From the NCBI RefSeq assembly GCF_020216065.1, contig NZ_JAIWNA010000002.1, positions 744,001 through 808,000 on the forward strand: 64,000 nucleotides of DNA. The letters run 5' to 3'. Position 1 is the first letter of the stretch; each line of letters starts with the position of its first letter. Under the pieces are notes generated by a model. The model did not search any database. It was not told where the DNA came from and saw nothing but the letters and a program-made list of their open reading frames with translations. This DNA is from Nocardia rosealba. Lineage in GTDB: Bacteria; Actinomycetota; Actinomycetes; Mycobacteriales; Mycobacteriaceae. The translations under genes were made by a program, and so were the position numbers. This document shows, piece by piece, positions 1 to 8,697 of this stretch.

Positions 1-1772
1 GCGAAGGACGCGTTCGCGAGCACCGCCGTGAGCAGGGCCATGTTGGACTCGGCGGGGGCGAAGTCGCGGGCCATAGTCAGGTAGCGGCCGACGGCGAGCT
101 CGCCGTCGCGCGTGGCATTCCACAGGGCCGACCAGATCAGCCCGCGCGCCAGCGGATCGACCACGCGGTCGAGTGATCGCTGCACGGTTTCAAGGGAATC
201 GGCGTCGAGACGCACCTTCGCATAGGTGAGATCGCCGTCGTTGAGCAGCCGCAGGGGAGCGGGGGAGAGGGTGACGGGAGTGCGTGCCTCGACGATATCG
301 ACTTCCACCCGGTCACGGCGGACGAGGTCGCCGTCGGCGTCGAAGTCGTAGAGACCGATCGCGAGCCGGTGCGGACGCGGGTCGGTCTGCACGATGTGGC
401 CGTCGTCGAGCGTCACGGTGGAGACGCCGGTGGTCTGCAACCAGGCCCGCGCCCACTCGTTCAGGTCACGGCCGGACTCGGCGGACAACTCCGTCAGCAG
501 GTCGTCCAGGGTCGTGTTGCCGAACGCGTGGGCCCGGAAATAGCGGCGGGCGCCCGCGAAGAACGCCTCCCGGCCGACATAGGCGACGAGCTGCTTGAGC
601 ACGCTCGCGCCCTTGGCGTAGGTGATGCCGTCGAAATTGAGTTTGGCAGCCTCGAGATCGGTGATGTCGGCGACGATCGGATGCGTGGTCGGCAACTGAT
701 CCTGCAGGTATGCCCACGCCTTACGGCGGTTGGCGAACGCCACCCAGGCGTCGGCCCACTCGGTGGCCTCCGCACTGGCCAGCGCGCCCATGTAGTCGGC
801 GAAGGACTCCTTGAGCCACAGGTCGTCCCACCACACCATGGTGACGAGATCGCCGAACCACATGTGCGCCATCTCGTGCAGGATCGTATTCGCACGGCCC
901 TCGTACTGCGCCGCCGTCGCCGCACCACGAAACACGTAGGCCTCGGTGAAGGTGACCAGCCCCGGGTTCTCCATGGCGCCGAGGTTGTATTCGGGCACGA
1001 AAACCTGGTCGTATTTGCCCCACGGGTACGGGTAGGCGAAATGCGCGGCGAAGAAGTCGAGCCCCTGGCGGGTCACCTCGAGAATTGTGTCCGCGTCCAG
1101 GTGGTGGGCCAGCGACGCGCGGCACAGGACACCGAGCGGGATCGTGAGTTCCCCACGGCTCCAGGAGGATTCGACGCGGTGATATGGACCGGCCGCGACC
1201 GCGGTGATGTAGGTGGAAATCGGCAGGGTCGGTGAGAACGCCACCGTCTGATTCGAGCCGTCGACCGTCACGGTATCGGCGGGCCGGTTCGACACCACCT
1301 CCCAGCGGTCGGGCGCCGTGACGGCAAAGGTGAACGGCGCCTTCATATCGGGCTGCTCGAAGCAGGCGAAAACCCGGCGCGCGTCTGCCGGCTCGTACTG
1401 GGTGTAGAGGTAGGTGTTGCCGTCGACCGGATCGAGGAACCGGTGCAGACCCTCACCCGACCGGCTGTACTCCCCGACAGCCCGCACAACGACGACGTTC
1501 GATGCGGACAGCCCGGTCACGGCAATCCGTGCGCCGTCGTAGTCGACCGCCACCTCCTGCCCGTTCACGGTGACTGATTCGACTGCGAGACCGATGAAAT
1601 CGAGCCACGTCTCGGTCGCCGTGGCGTCGAAGGTGACCGTCGTCGTGGTGGTGAACCCCGGGCGAGTGTGGTCGGGTGCGCCGGACAGATCGAGTTCGAC
1701 ACGATAGTCACGCACTGTGACCGTGGCGGATCGCGCGGCGGTCTCGGAGCGGGTCAGGTTGGCGGTAGTCAC
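1..1772 (-). CDS. pepN: Aminopeptidase N, M1 family (3' end cut by window)
   Basis: This is a zinc metallopeptidase that removes N-terminal residues from peptides in the cytoplasm. About 590 N-terminal residues are visible; the C-terminal part lies outside the window. The GTG start at 1772 gives an N-terminus MTTANLTRSET, as in actinobacterial PepN. The exopeptidase motif GAMEN is at residues 265-269, and the zinc site HEMAH is at 299-303, followed by WFGDLVTMVWWDDLWLKES, which holds the third zinc ligand (Glu). Spacing between the two motifs is normal for M1 enzymes. Family assignment is certain. Confidence 0.96.
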   Translation of the reverse strand, partial: MTTANLTRSETAARSATVTVRDYRVELDLSGAPDHTRPGFTTTTTVTFDATATETWLDFIGLAVESVTVNGQEVAVDYDGARIAVTGLSASNVVVVRAVGEYSRSGEGLHRFLDPVDGNTYLYTQYEPADARRVFACFEQPDMKAPFTFAVTAPDRWEVVSNRPADTVTVDGSNQTVAFSPTLPISTYITAVAAGPYHRVESSWSRGELTIPLGVLCRASLAHHLDADTILEVTRQGLDFFAAHFAYPYPWGKYDQVFVPEYNLGAMENPGLVTFTEAYVFRGAATAAQYEGRANTILHEMAHMWFGDLVTMVWWDDLWLKESFADYMGALASAEATEWADAWVAFANRRKAWAYLQDQLPTTHPIVADITDLEAAKLNFDGITYAKGASVLKQLVAYVGREAFFAGARRYFRAHAFGNTTLDDLLTELSAESGRDLNEWARAWLQTTGVSTVTLDDGHIVQTDPRPHRLAIGLYDFDADGDLVRRDRVEVDIVEARTPVTLSPAPLRLLNDGDLTYAKVRLDADSLETVQRSLDRVVDPLARGLIWSALWNATRDGELAVGRYLTMARDFAPAESNMALLTAVLANASF

Positions 1773-2127
1773 GTCCCGATCCTGCCAGTCATGCGGTGGG
1801 GGAGGGGAGTGGTTATCGCGGCCCCGATCTATTCGTCTGGGAGGCAAGTTGATTCGGGCGGCCTAGGCCGACGGTCGATGTGCTTGCCGGAGCAGTGCAC
1901 GCCTCGGACCAGGCTTGGGTTCGGTAAATAACATGCCGATAGCGAGATATGCGCATCTATTTATAAATCACCCTACTGTCCTAACAAAACGACCGGCTAC
2001 GCCGGCCTTCTCAGGACGAGAGGGGCGCAAGCCACCTTCGGCTCAGCATGAACAGAATGCTGTTCGCTGTATCCGCCGACTGGTTTCGTAGGTCCTGTTC
2101 GCGCAGGTTCGATCGAAAGGCCCTCGA
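1773..2127. other. 355-bp intergenic region with AT-rich stretch and small stem
   Basis: No convincing gene is seen here. Bases 1925-1985 are much richer in A and T than the neighbourhood. A short perfect hairpin, ccggc-tac-gccgg, lies at 1993-2005, and other small complementary runs follow up to about 2045. The region could hold the promoters of pepN and of the dioxygenase gene, plus a structured leader for the latter. I recognise no known riboswitch class. Confidence 0.4.
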
Positions 2128-3042
2128 ATGTCTGTTCCAGCCGACGCCGTGCGTGTGGTGAAGCTCGGCGCCCACATCGGTGCCCGCGTCGACGGTATCC
2201 GCCTCGGTGGTGACCTCGACGTGCGTTCGGTCGACACCATTCGCGCCGCGCTCGCCGAACACAAGGTGATCTTCTTCCGTGGTCAGGAGCATCTGAGCGA
2301 GGACGGGCAGTACGAATTCGCCGAGCTACTCGGTGCGCCGACCACCCCGCACCCCACGGTAACCTCGGCGGGGGCGAAGAGCCTGGCGATCGATTCGCAT
2401 CAGACCAGGTCGAATGTGTGGCACACCGATGTCACGTTCGTCGACCGGGTGCCGAAGGCCTCGATCCTGCGGGCGGTGACGCTGCCTGAGTACGGCGGCA
2501 CGACCACCTGGGCGTCCACCGTCGCGGCGTACAACTCGCTGCCTGCCTCGCTGAAATTGCTCGCGGAGAATCTGCGCGCCAGGCACACCAATCGTTACGA
2601 CTACGCGGCCGACGTCGTGGACCGATCCGATGATTTCGAACGCGCGTATCGGCGCGAATTCGAGTCGACGTATTTCGAGACCGAGCATCCGGTGGTGGAG
2701 GTGCACCCGGAAACCGGTGAGCGTGCCCTGCTGCTCGGTTGCTTCGTGAAGGAGATCGTCGGCCTTTCCAGTAGCGAATCGCGGGCGTTGTTCCGGCTGT
2801 TCCAGGATCGGGTGACGCGCCTCGAGCACACGACACGCTGGGATTGGTCGCTCGGTGATGTCGCGATCTGGGACAACCGGGCCACCCAGCACTACGCCGT
2901 GGACGATTACGACGGCGCGCATCGCAGGCTCACCCGGATCACGCTCGGCGGGCCGGTTCCGGTCGGTGTCGACGGGCGGCCGAGCACGGTGATCGCGGGC
3001 GACGCGCGCGACTATGTCACTGCGTCACACCGTGCGGCCTGA
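2128..3042 (+). CDS. TauD/TfdA-family Fe(II)/2-oxoglutarate dioxygenase
   Basis: The 304-residue protein is a non-haem iron dioxygenase of the taurine dioxygenase / alkylsulfatase (AtsK) group. The iron-binding HxD pair is His99 and Asp101 in VWHTDVTF. The distal histidine is in [11 protein letters not shown], followed by the 2-oxoglutarate-binding Arg region HRRLTRITL. The C-terminal segment [13 protein letters not shown] is typical of the alkylsulfatase-like branch, so a sulfonate or sulfate ester is the likely substrate, with sulfite or sulfate released. It precedes an ABC transporter on the same strand by 99 bp. Exact substrate is not shown by the sequence. Confidence 0.88.
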   Translation: MSVPADAVRVVKLGAHIGARVDGIRLGGDLDVRSVDTIRAALAEHKVIFFRGQEHLSEDGQYEFAELLGAPTTPHPTVTSAGAKSLAIDSHQTRSNVWHTDVTFVDRVPKASILRAVTLPEYGGTTTWASTVAAYNSLPASLKLLAENLRARHTNRYDYAADVVDRSDDFERAYRREFESTYFETEHPVVEVHPETGERALLLGCFVKEIVGLSSSESRALFRLFQDRVTRLEHTTRWDWSLGDVAIWDNRATQHYAVDDYDGAHRRLTRITLGGPVPVGVDGRPSTVIAGDARDYVTASHRAA

Positions 3043-3141
3043 CGCGAATCCACCGTCGAGCGAGCGGTATCGGTTAGTCTGCGACCGCAGGTATATCCGG
3101 CGATCGCGCGCGAATCGGTCCAGCCCGACGATGGGAATGCC

Positions 3142-3786
3142 GTGAATTTGTGGAGCTATGTCCAGGGTCGGGGCGAGGTGCTGACCTTTCTCACCTATCA
3201 GCACGCGTCGCTGGCTTTCCAGACCGTGCTGGTGGGAACCGTTGTCGCGGTGCTGATCGCGGTGGCGGTGTACCGGCTGCCGCTGGCGTCGGCATTGACG
3301 CTCACGTCGAGCCGGGTGGCGTTGACGATTCCGTCGCTGGCGCTGTTGGCCCTGCTGCTGGTGCCGTTCGGGCTCGGTGTCGTTCCGTCGTTTCTGATGC
3401 TGGCGTTCTTCGCGGCGCTGCCGGTGATCGGTAACGCGATCGTCGGGCTGCGCTCGGTGCCTGCCTCGGTGGTGGAGTCGGCGCGGGGGATCGGGTTGTC
3501 GCGGTGGCGGATTCTGCTCACCGTCGAGCTGCCGATCGCCTGGCCGGTGATCCTCACCGGCATCAGGGTGTCCACGCAGATGATCGTGGGCGTCGCCGCC
3601 ATCGTCGCCTATGTGCTCGGTCCGGGACTCGGGTCGCTCATCTTCAACGGGCTGTCGCGGCTGGGCGGTGCGAACGCGCTCGAAATGGCGCTCACCGGAA
3701 CCATTCTCATCGTTGTCGTCGCGTTGGTGTTCGACGCGCTCCTCGTCCTGCTCGGACGACTCACCATTGCCAAGGGGCTCTCATGA
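3142..3786 (+). CDS. ABC transporter permease, OpuC/ProW type
   Basis: This 214-residue membrane protein has about five to six hydrophobic segments and the BPD_transp_1 signature region ESARGIGLSRWRILLTVELP, which contacts the ATPase. It is one of two permeases of a glycine betaine/carnitine/choline-type importer. The GTG start at 3142 is chosen because it lies at the beginning of the conserved region. The stop overlaps the next start (ATGA), so translation is coupled to the ATPase gene. Confidence 0.9.
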   Translation: MNLWSYVQGRGEVLTFLTYQHASLAFQTVLVGTVVAVLIAVAVYRLPLASALTLTSSRVALTIPSLALLALLLVPFGLGVVPSFLMLAFFAALPVIGNAIVGLRSVPASVVESARGIGLSRWRILLTVELPIAWPVILTGIRVSTQMIVGVAAIVAYVLGPGLGSLIFNGLSRLGGANALEMALTGTILIVVVALVFDALLVLLGRLTIAKGLS

Positions 3787-5042
3787 CCACGGTGACCACC
3801 CCGTCCGAACGTGACGTGACCGGCGCGTCCATTGTCCTCGACTCGGTCGTGAAGCGGTACAAGGGGCAGGACAAGCCGGCCGTCGAGCGGCTGGACCTCG
3901 AGATCGAGGCGGGCGAGATCGTCGCGTTCGTCGGGCCGTCGGGATGCGGGAAGACGACGACTCTGAAGATGATCAATCGGTTGATCGAGCCGACGGAGGG
4001 CCGGATCTTCATCGGTGGACGCGATGTGACCAGGGAGGACCCGGACAAGCTCCGTCAGTCCATCGGTTACGTCATCCAGTCCGGTGGGTTGTTCCCGCAC
4101 TGGTCGGTGGCCAAGAATATCGGGGCGATTCCCCGGGTGCTCGGCTGGGACAAGAAGCGCATCGCCGAGCGCACCGAATATCTGCTGGATCTGGTGGGTT
4201 TGGACTCGGCGACCTTCGCCGACCGGCTGCCCAAGGACATGTCCGGCGGCCAGCAGCAGCGCGTGGGTGTGGCGCGGGCGCTGGCCGCGGATCCGCCGGT
4301 GCTGCTGATGGACGAACCGTTCGGCGCCGTCGACCCGATCACGCGAGTTCGCCTGCAGGACAGCCTGATCGCGATCCAGCACGAGCTGGGTAAGACCATC
4401 GTCGTCGTCACCCACGATTTCGAGGAGGCGACCAAGCTCGGCGACCGGGTGCTGATCCTGTCCGAGGGTGGGCATGTGGAGCAGTACGCGCGGCCCGAGG
4501 AGATCCTCACCGATCCGGCGACACCGTTCGTGGAGGAGTTCGTCGGATCGGGCGCGAAACTGGCGTACCTGACGGTGTCCCGGGTGGGTGATGTGGAGGT
4601 CGATCCGGTGACCACCGCGCGGATCGGTGAGCCCGCCAAAGAGGTGATCGGCCGCGCGACCCGTGCCGGCCATACCTGGGTGGTCGTGGTCGATTCGGCT
4701 GGGCGGCCGCGTTCCTGGCCGTCGCTGCGTGAGGTGTCGAGCAAGCCGGAGGTGTCGGACTACCTGGATCGGCGGCTGCCGGTGGTCGCGCAGTCTTCCA
4801 CGCTCAACGACGCCCTCGATGCGATGCTCGCGGCGAGCCAGGGCGCCACGCTGGTGACCGACGGGCGGGGCAGGGTGGTCGGTTCGCTCAGTATCGGTGC
4901 GGTGACCGACGTGATCCAGACCAAGCTGGCCGAGGCGCACAATGCTGAGGGCGAGACGTCCTACGAGACCTATGTCGATGGTTCGGATCCGACGCCGACA
5001 CCGGTGGTCGCCGCCGAGCCGGGGCCGGGTGATCCGGCGTGA
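3783..5042 (+). CDS. Betaine/carnitine/choline ABC transporter ATP-binding protein
   Basis: The 419-residue ATPase has Walker A (GPSGCGKTTT, residues 51-60), the signature MSGGQQQRVGVARAL, and Walker B VLLMDEPFGAVDP. The C-terminal third looks like a CBS-type regulatory module (for example ATLVTDGRGRVVGSLSIGAV), as in OpuCA/ProV-like ATPases, where it senses ionic strength. It overlaps the permease genes on both sides by 4 nt. The role as an osmoprotectant importer is inferred from the family and the complete four-gene operon. Confidence 0.93.
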   Translation: MTTVTTPSERDVTGASIVLDSVVKRYKGQDKPAVERLDLEIEAGEIVAFVGPSGCGKTTTLKMINRLIEPTEGRIFIGGRDVTREDPDKLRQSIGYVIQSGGLFPHWSVAKNIGAIPRVLGWDKKRIAERTEYLLDLVGLDSATFADRLPKDMSGGQQQRVGVARALAADPPVLLMDEPFGAVDPITRVRLQDSLIAIQHELGKTIVVVTHDFEEATKLGDRVLILSEGGHVEQYARPEEILTDPATPFVEEFVGSGAKLAYLTVSRVGDVEVDPVTTARIGEPAKEVIGRATRAGHTWVVVVDSAGRPRSWPSLREVSSKPEVSDYLDRRLPVVAQSSTLNDALDAMLAASQGATLVTDGRGRVVGSLSIGAVTDVIQTKLAEAHNAEGETSYETYVDGSDPTPTPVVAAEPGPGDPA

Positions 5043-5776
5043 AGCGGCTGCGCGCGTTGCCGATCGACGTGTGGTTCGAACCGTTGATCATCGCGGTGAT
5101 CGGCATCGGGTACCTGCTGTGGTACCGGGCGTCGACGTTCACCGCGACCGAGCAGGCGTCGCTGGGCTGGGCGAATCTGCGGACGACGATCGTCGAACAC
5201 GTGCGGCTCACCGTGGTGGCGACGCTGATCGTGGTCGTGGTCGCGATTCCGCTCGGCATCGCGCTGACCCGGCCTGCGTTGCGCAGGCTCGAGCCGTTGG
5301 CGGTGAACATCGCCAATATCGGGCAGGCCGCCCCGGCGGTGGGTCTGCTCGTGCTCTTCACGTTCTGGTTGGGGACCGGGTTCCGCACGGCGGTGGTCGG
5401 TTTGGTGGTCTACGCGATCCTGCCGATTCTGCAGAACACGATCGTCGGGTTGCGACAGGTGGATCAGCGCACGATCGAGGCGTCGCGGGGGATCGGGTTC
5501 TCCGGGCTGCGGACATTGGTGCAGGTGGAGTTGCCGCTGGCGGTGCCGGTGATCCTGAACGGGGTGCGCACGGCGCTGGTGATCCTGGTCGGTACCGCGA
5601 CCTTGAGCACGTTCATCGGTGCGACCAGTCTCGGGACGCTCATCACGACCGGTGTCACCTTGTTCCTGCCGAAATTGCTCATCTCCGGTGCGGTGCTCGT
5701 CGGGTTGCTCGCCTTGATCATCGACTGGCTCGGTCGGCTCGTGGAGCTGGCCGCGACCCCGCGAGGTATCTCATGA
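5039..5776 (+). CDS. ABC transporter permease, OpuC/ProW type (second)
   Basis: The second permease of the operon has 245 residues with about six membrane segments. The coupling loop EASRGIGFSGLRTLVQVELP closely resembles that of the first permease. Starts at GTG 5039 inside the ATPase stop (GTGA) and ends in an ATGA overlap with the binding-protein gene. The two permeases probably form a heterodimer. Confidence 0.92.
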   Translation: MKRLRALPIDVWFEPLIIAVIGIGYLLWYRASTFTATEQASLGWANLRTTIVEHVRLTVVATLIVVVVAIPLGIALTRPALRRLEPLAVNIANIGQAAPAVGLLVLFTFWLGTGFRTAVVGLVVYAILPILQNTIVGLRQVDQRTIEASRGIGFSGLRTLVQVELPLAVPVILNGVRTALVILVGTATLSTFIGATSLGTLITTGVTLFLPKLLISGAVLVGLLALIIDWLGRLVELAATPRGIS

Positions 5777-6738
5777 GACGGCTGGTGTGCGCGCTGGTGG
5801 CGAGTGTTTCGCTGCTCGCCGGGTGTGGGTTGGTGAGCTCGTCGGGGACGTTCCACGACGCGAGTCTGCCCGGTGGTGATCGGCCGCTCGAGGGTGCGAA
5901 GCTGACGGTGACGTCGAAGAGTTTCACCGAGGGTGTGCTGCTGGGCAAGATCACCGCCACGTATCTGGCCGCGGCGGGGGCGTCGATCACGGATCTGACG
6001 GGTGCGCCGGGGTCGGCGTCGTCGCGGCAGGCGCAGCTCAACGGCGACGCGGACGTGCTGTGGGAGTACACGGGTACGGGGTGGGTGAACTACCACAACG
6101 AGACCGAGACGATCGTCGACCCGCAGGAGTTGTGGCAGCGGGTGCACGATGTGGAGAAGCGCGACCACGATCTGGAGTGGTTGGCGCCTGCCAATTTCAA
6201 CGACACCTATGCTTTCGCGGCCTCGGCACCGACGGCCGAACGGCTCGGGGTGCGGTCGTTGTCGGAGGTGGCGCAGCTGCCGGTGGCGGAGCGGACATTC
6301 TGTGTCGACGACGAATTCTTCAGTCGCTCGGACGGTTTCATTCCGATGCTGGCGAAGTACGGCATTCCCTACAACGATCCCAACGGGGTGCCCGCGGGCA
6401 ATGTCACCAGGATGGACGCGGGGGTGGTCTACACCGCGACCGCCAAGGGTGAGCCGTGCCGGTTCGGCATGGTCTACACCACTGACGGCCGGGTGAAGAA
6501 CCTGAGTCTGGTGGTGCTGGAAGACGACAAGAAGTTCTTTCTGCCCTACAGCGGGACCGCTGTGGTGCGTGGTGCGGTGATCGAGGCGCATCCGCAGCTT
6601 CGTCCGCTGCTCGGCGCTATCTCCGAGCGCCTGACCGACGATCTGATGCGTGAGCTCAACGGTCGCGTGGACATCGACGGGGAAGACCCGGCCGATGTCG
6701 CCTACGAGTGGTTGAAGAGCGCGAACCTGATCGAGTAG
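5773..6738 (+). CDS. Glycine betaine/choline-type substrate-binding lipoprotein
   Basis: This 321-residue protein is the extracytoplasmic receptor of the importer. A signal peptide ends in the lipobox LLAGC, so the mature protein is anchored by a lipidated Cys. The body matches OpuAC-type binding proteins: KLTVTSKSFTEGVLLGKI near the mature N-terminus, then DADVLWEYTGTGWVNY. These regions usually form the aromatic cage for quaternary amines. Last gene of the operon. Confidence 0.92.
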   Translation: MRRLVCALVASVSLLAGCGLVSSSGTFHDASLPGGDRPLEGAKLTVTSKSFTEGVLLGKITATYLAAAGASITDLTGAPGSASSRQAQLNGDADVLWEYTGTGWVNYHNETETIVDPQELWQRVHDVEKRDHDLEWLAPANFNDTYAFAASAPTAERLGVRSLSEVAQLPVAERTFCVDDEFFSRSDGFIPMLAKYGIPYNDPNGVPAGNVTRMDAGVVYTATAKGEPCRFGMVYTTDGRVKNLSLVVLEDDKKFFLPYSGTAVVRGAVIEAHPQLRPLLGAISERLTDDLMRELNGRVDIDGEDPADVAYEWLKSANLIE

Positions 6739-6745
6739 ACGTCGG

Positions 6746-6946
6746 TCAGAGGTGGTTGAGGCCGACCATCTTGGTCGCGGTGGCCATGGCGGCGGCCAGG
6801 CCGAGTGCGCCGAGGACGGCGATGGCTAGGGATCCGGTGAGGGTCGTGAGACCGAACAAGAAGAACACGCAGGTGGCCAACATGATGGCGGTGCTGGTCA
6901 GATCCGTACTCGTCGTATTCGGTGTCCGATTACGTGAGTGGGTCAT
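6746..6946 (-). CDS. Small two-helix membrane protein, 66 aa
   Basis: The ATG at 6946 gives a 66-residue protein with a polar, Thr-rich N-terminus (about 20 residues) followed by two hydrophobic segments (about 21-38 and 40-58). Function is unknown. It sits between the transporter operon and chaB and is transcribed away from chaB. A longer reading of the same frame upstream to 7369 is judged artefactual because it overlaps chaB on the other strand. Confidence 0.6.
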   Translation of the reverse strand: MTHSRNRTPNTTSTDLTSTAIMLATCVFFLFGLTTLTGSLAIAVLGALGLAAAMATATKMVGLNHL

Positions 6947-7005
6947 ATCTTCATAGTTGCCAGGAACCGCGGTTACTAAACCGTTATTTTCGGTTCGATG
7001 TGCGG

Positions 7006-7030
7006 GTTTGGGCTGCTCCGGCCTGGGTAG
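7006..7030 (+). promoter_or_regulatory. Sigma F-type promoter of chaB
   Basis: GTTT at 7006-7009, a 15-nt spacer and GGGTAG at 7025-7030 match the mycobacterial sigma F consensus GTTT-N15-GGGTA. The start codon of chaB is 33 nt downstream. Confidence 0.75.
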
Positions 7031-7063
7031 CGCGACAGTGACCGCGAGAGAAAGGCTGTCGAG

Positions 7064-7486
7064 ATGCCGAAGACCACGAGCTCGGGCCGGGCGCGGACAT
7101 CGGAGCTGCCGAGTACGTTGCAGCGTTCCAGCGCCAAGGCACAGCGGACGTTCGCCAAGGCGCACGACGCGGCACTGGACGAGTACGGCACCGAGGAACG
7201 CGCCAATCGTGTCGCCTACAGCGCTTTGAAGCACAGTTTCGAGAAGGTCGGTGATCACTGGGAGCCGAAAGGTACCCGGGGGCCGTCGGATTCGCGGGCT
7301 GCTTCCGGCGGTCGGACGCCGCGCGGCGAGAGCGCCGAAGGGGTGAACGCGAATGCGACCAAGAGTCACCTCATCGATGTCGCCGGGCGGTTGTCGATCA
7401 CCGGAAGGTGGCGGATGACCAAGGAGGAACTGGTCGAGGCGATCGAGAAGGCGAACCGCCGTGCGACCGCGCGGGCTCGATCCTGA
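7064..7486 (+). CDS. chaB: ChaB family protein
   Basis: The 140-residue protein has an N-terminal ChaB domain (residues about 12-75; LPSTLQRSSAKAQRTFAKAH and ANRVAYSALKHSFEKVGDHW). A C-terminal helical segment, LIDVAGRLSITGRWRMTKEE, resembles the Rho N-terminal/SAP-like fold seen in other actinobacterial ChaB proteins. ChaB is linked to cation transport regulation in enterobacteria, but its role in actinobacteria is unknown. A sigma F-type promoter 33 nt upstream suggests stress induction. Confidence 0.88.
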   Translation: MPKTTSSGRARTSELPSTLQRSSAKAQRTFAKAHDAALDEYGTEERANRVAYSALKHSFEKVGDHWEPKGTRGPSDSRAASGGRTPRGESAEGVNANATKSHLIDVAGRLSITGRWRMTKEELVEAIEKANRRATARARS

Positions 7487-7487
7487 G

Positions 7488-7835
7488 ATGACCGCCGGCG
7501 GCGGTGACGACCGCGCGTACAGCCGCGCTGTGCTCTACGGCGTGTGCGTGATCGGCGTCTCGGCGCTCGTGTTCGCCGCGGTGAATTTCTGGGCCGCGAC
7601 GCGCACGAATTGCGCGGGCGCGCAGACACATCTGTGTGACACCCCGGCACAGGCTGCCGTGATGATCGGTCCGTCGCTGGTGCTGCTGGCCGGTGGGATC
7701 GGTGCTTTCGTGCACACCTATCAGCGTTATCGCGACGGGCGATCGTGGCGGGTGTGGCAGGGGGCCGGATGGTTCCTGTTCATCCTCATGACCGCGTATC
7801 TGATGATTTCCGCCGGTACCACGGTGACCGGGTGA
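7488..7835 (+). CDS. Three-helix membrane protein, 115 aa
   Basis: Starting at ATG 7488, one base after the chaB stop, this protein has three hydrophobic segments (about residues 14-35, 55-75 and 90-110). Two Cys residues lie in the first extracytoplasmic loop (TNCAGAQTHLCDT), which could form a disulfide. Function is unknown. It is probably cotranscribed with chaB from the same sigma F-type promoter. A strong hairpin follows the stop. Confidence 0.65.
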   Translation: MTAGGGDDRAYSRAVLYGVCVIGVSALVFAAVNFWAATRTNCAGAQTHLCDTPAQAAVMIGPSLVLLAGGIGAFVHTYQRYRDGRSWRVWQGAGWFLFILMTAYLMISAGTTVTG

Positions 7836-7850
7836 CCAGTCCGGACGGCA

Positions 7851-7873
7851 CCGCAGGGCGGATGGCCCTGCGG
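7851..7873. terminator. Hairpin terminator between convergent genes
   Basis: Perfect 9-bp arms ccgcagggc (7851-7859) and gccctgcgg (7865-7873) flank a 5-nt loop. It lies between the plus-strand membrane gene and the minus-strand 60-aa gene. There is no T-run, so it would be a GC-rich hairpin terminator acting in both directions. Confidence 0.65.
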
Positions 7874-7884
7874 CACCGATCGGG

Positions 7885-8067
7885 CTAGTTCTGTGGCAGA
7901 CGTGAGGATTTCTGGCCGCCGGTTCGGGTGCGCGGCGGCTTCACGCCCTGCATGATGTCGTTCCACCACGACTGCAGTGGGCTGGGTTCGGGCCAGCTGA
8001 CAACGGTGGTGTCCGGCTCGGTCGCCGGTTCGGTGGTGTCGAAGACAGGATGATCGGAATAGCGCAT
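7885..8067 (-). CDS. Hypothetical protein, 60 aa
   Basis: A short hydrophilic protein beginning MRYSDHPVFD and containing the WWNDIMQGVKPP segment. A good ribosome site, GAGGAAG, lies 7 nt before the ATG at 8067, which supports it as a real gene. It follows the STAS gene by 34 bp on the same strand, so they are probably an operon. I recognise no domain. Confidence 0.55.
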   Translation of the reverse strand: MRYSDHPVFDTTEPATEPDTTVVSWPEPSPLQSWWNDIMQGVKPPRTRTGGQKSSRLPQN

Positions 8068-8101
8068 TGCACAACTTCCTCGAGAGAACTGAACTGCTTC
8101 T

Positions 8102-8587
8102 TCACTGATGTGTTGGGGTGCCCCGGCCGGGTTCGCGGTGTGTCCACACGCGCAGGTGCGGTCGGGGCGGATCGGTCGTCGTCGGGATGACGTCGGCCAG
8201 GTCTGTGTGCAGGGTCAGCCACTTGGCGAGTCCGGCGGCGGTGATGATGCGGTCGACGACCGAGGGGGCGGCCTTGACCACGCTGACCCGGATGGTGTCG
8301 TGCTGCTGGGCGCGAGACGCCAGGTCGAGGATCGATCGGCACGACATGAAGGTGACTTCGTCGAGGTCGACGACCAGTTGCCTGCCACCCGATGCTCGCT
8401 GGAAGGCGTCGTCGAGGACGCGGCGCCAGCGGGTGATGGTGTAGGCGTCGATGTCGCCGCGCACGTACAGGACGATCGCGTTCGATCGGGTCTCGAGGTC
8501 GGCACTCACGCGCGCCGACACATCGGGTGGTTCGCCGTCGAAGGCGGGTAGTTCGTATCGTCCTACGTGGCTGGAATGGGTGTTCAC
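8102..8587 (-). CDS. STAS-domain anti-anti-sigma factor
   Basis: The start GTG 8587 is chosen because GAGGAAAT lies just upstream, giving 161 residues. The STAS fold spans about residues 25-125 (VLYVRGDIDAYTITRWRRVL, then VVDLDEVTFMSCRSILDLAS). The Ser in the FMSCRSI loop is at the usual phosphorylation position for proteins that bind RsbW-like kinases. Its partner is probably one of the UsfX-like proteins at 49225 or 51217. A GGGTAG element at 8665-8670 on this strand could be a sigma F -10 box, but its -35 is weak. Confidence 0.82.
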   Translation of the reverse strand: MNTHSSHVGRYELPAFDGEPPDVSARVSADLETRSNAIVLYVRGDIDAYTITRWRRVLDDAFQRASGGRQLVVDLDEVTFMSCRSILDLASRAQQHDTIRVSVVKAAPSVVDRIITAAGLAKWLTLHTDLADVIPTTTDPPRPHLRVWTHREPGRGTPTHQ

Positions 8588-8697
8588 GAGTACTCGATTT
8601 CCTCGGCACCGGCAGGCCTCGCGCGCTGCGCCGACCGGTCCTGGATCCTCAAGATCGGCTGGTACTACCCATTTGAGCACGTCGGTACGCCGCTGTC

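Noticed and set aside
369..1235. Long plus-strand open frame across the aminopeptidase gene, and many similar antisense frames elsewhere
   Set aside because: High GC makes stops rare in the other frames. The composition (Arg, Gly, Ala, no motifs) and full overlap with a recognised gene mark them as shadows.
1985..2060. Guanidine or SAM riboswitch before the TauD-type gene
   Set aside because: I tried to match known consensus stretches by eye and found no convincing conserved core.
8665..8690. Sigma F-type promoter for the STAS gene
   Set aside because: GGGTAG is present on the minus strand at 8665-8670, but no GTTT-like -35 lies 15-16 nt upstream, so I list it only as a note.
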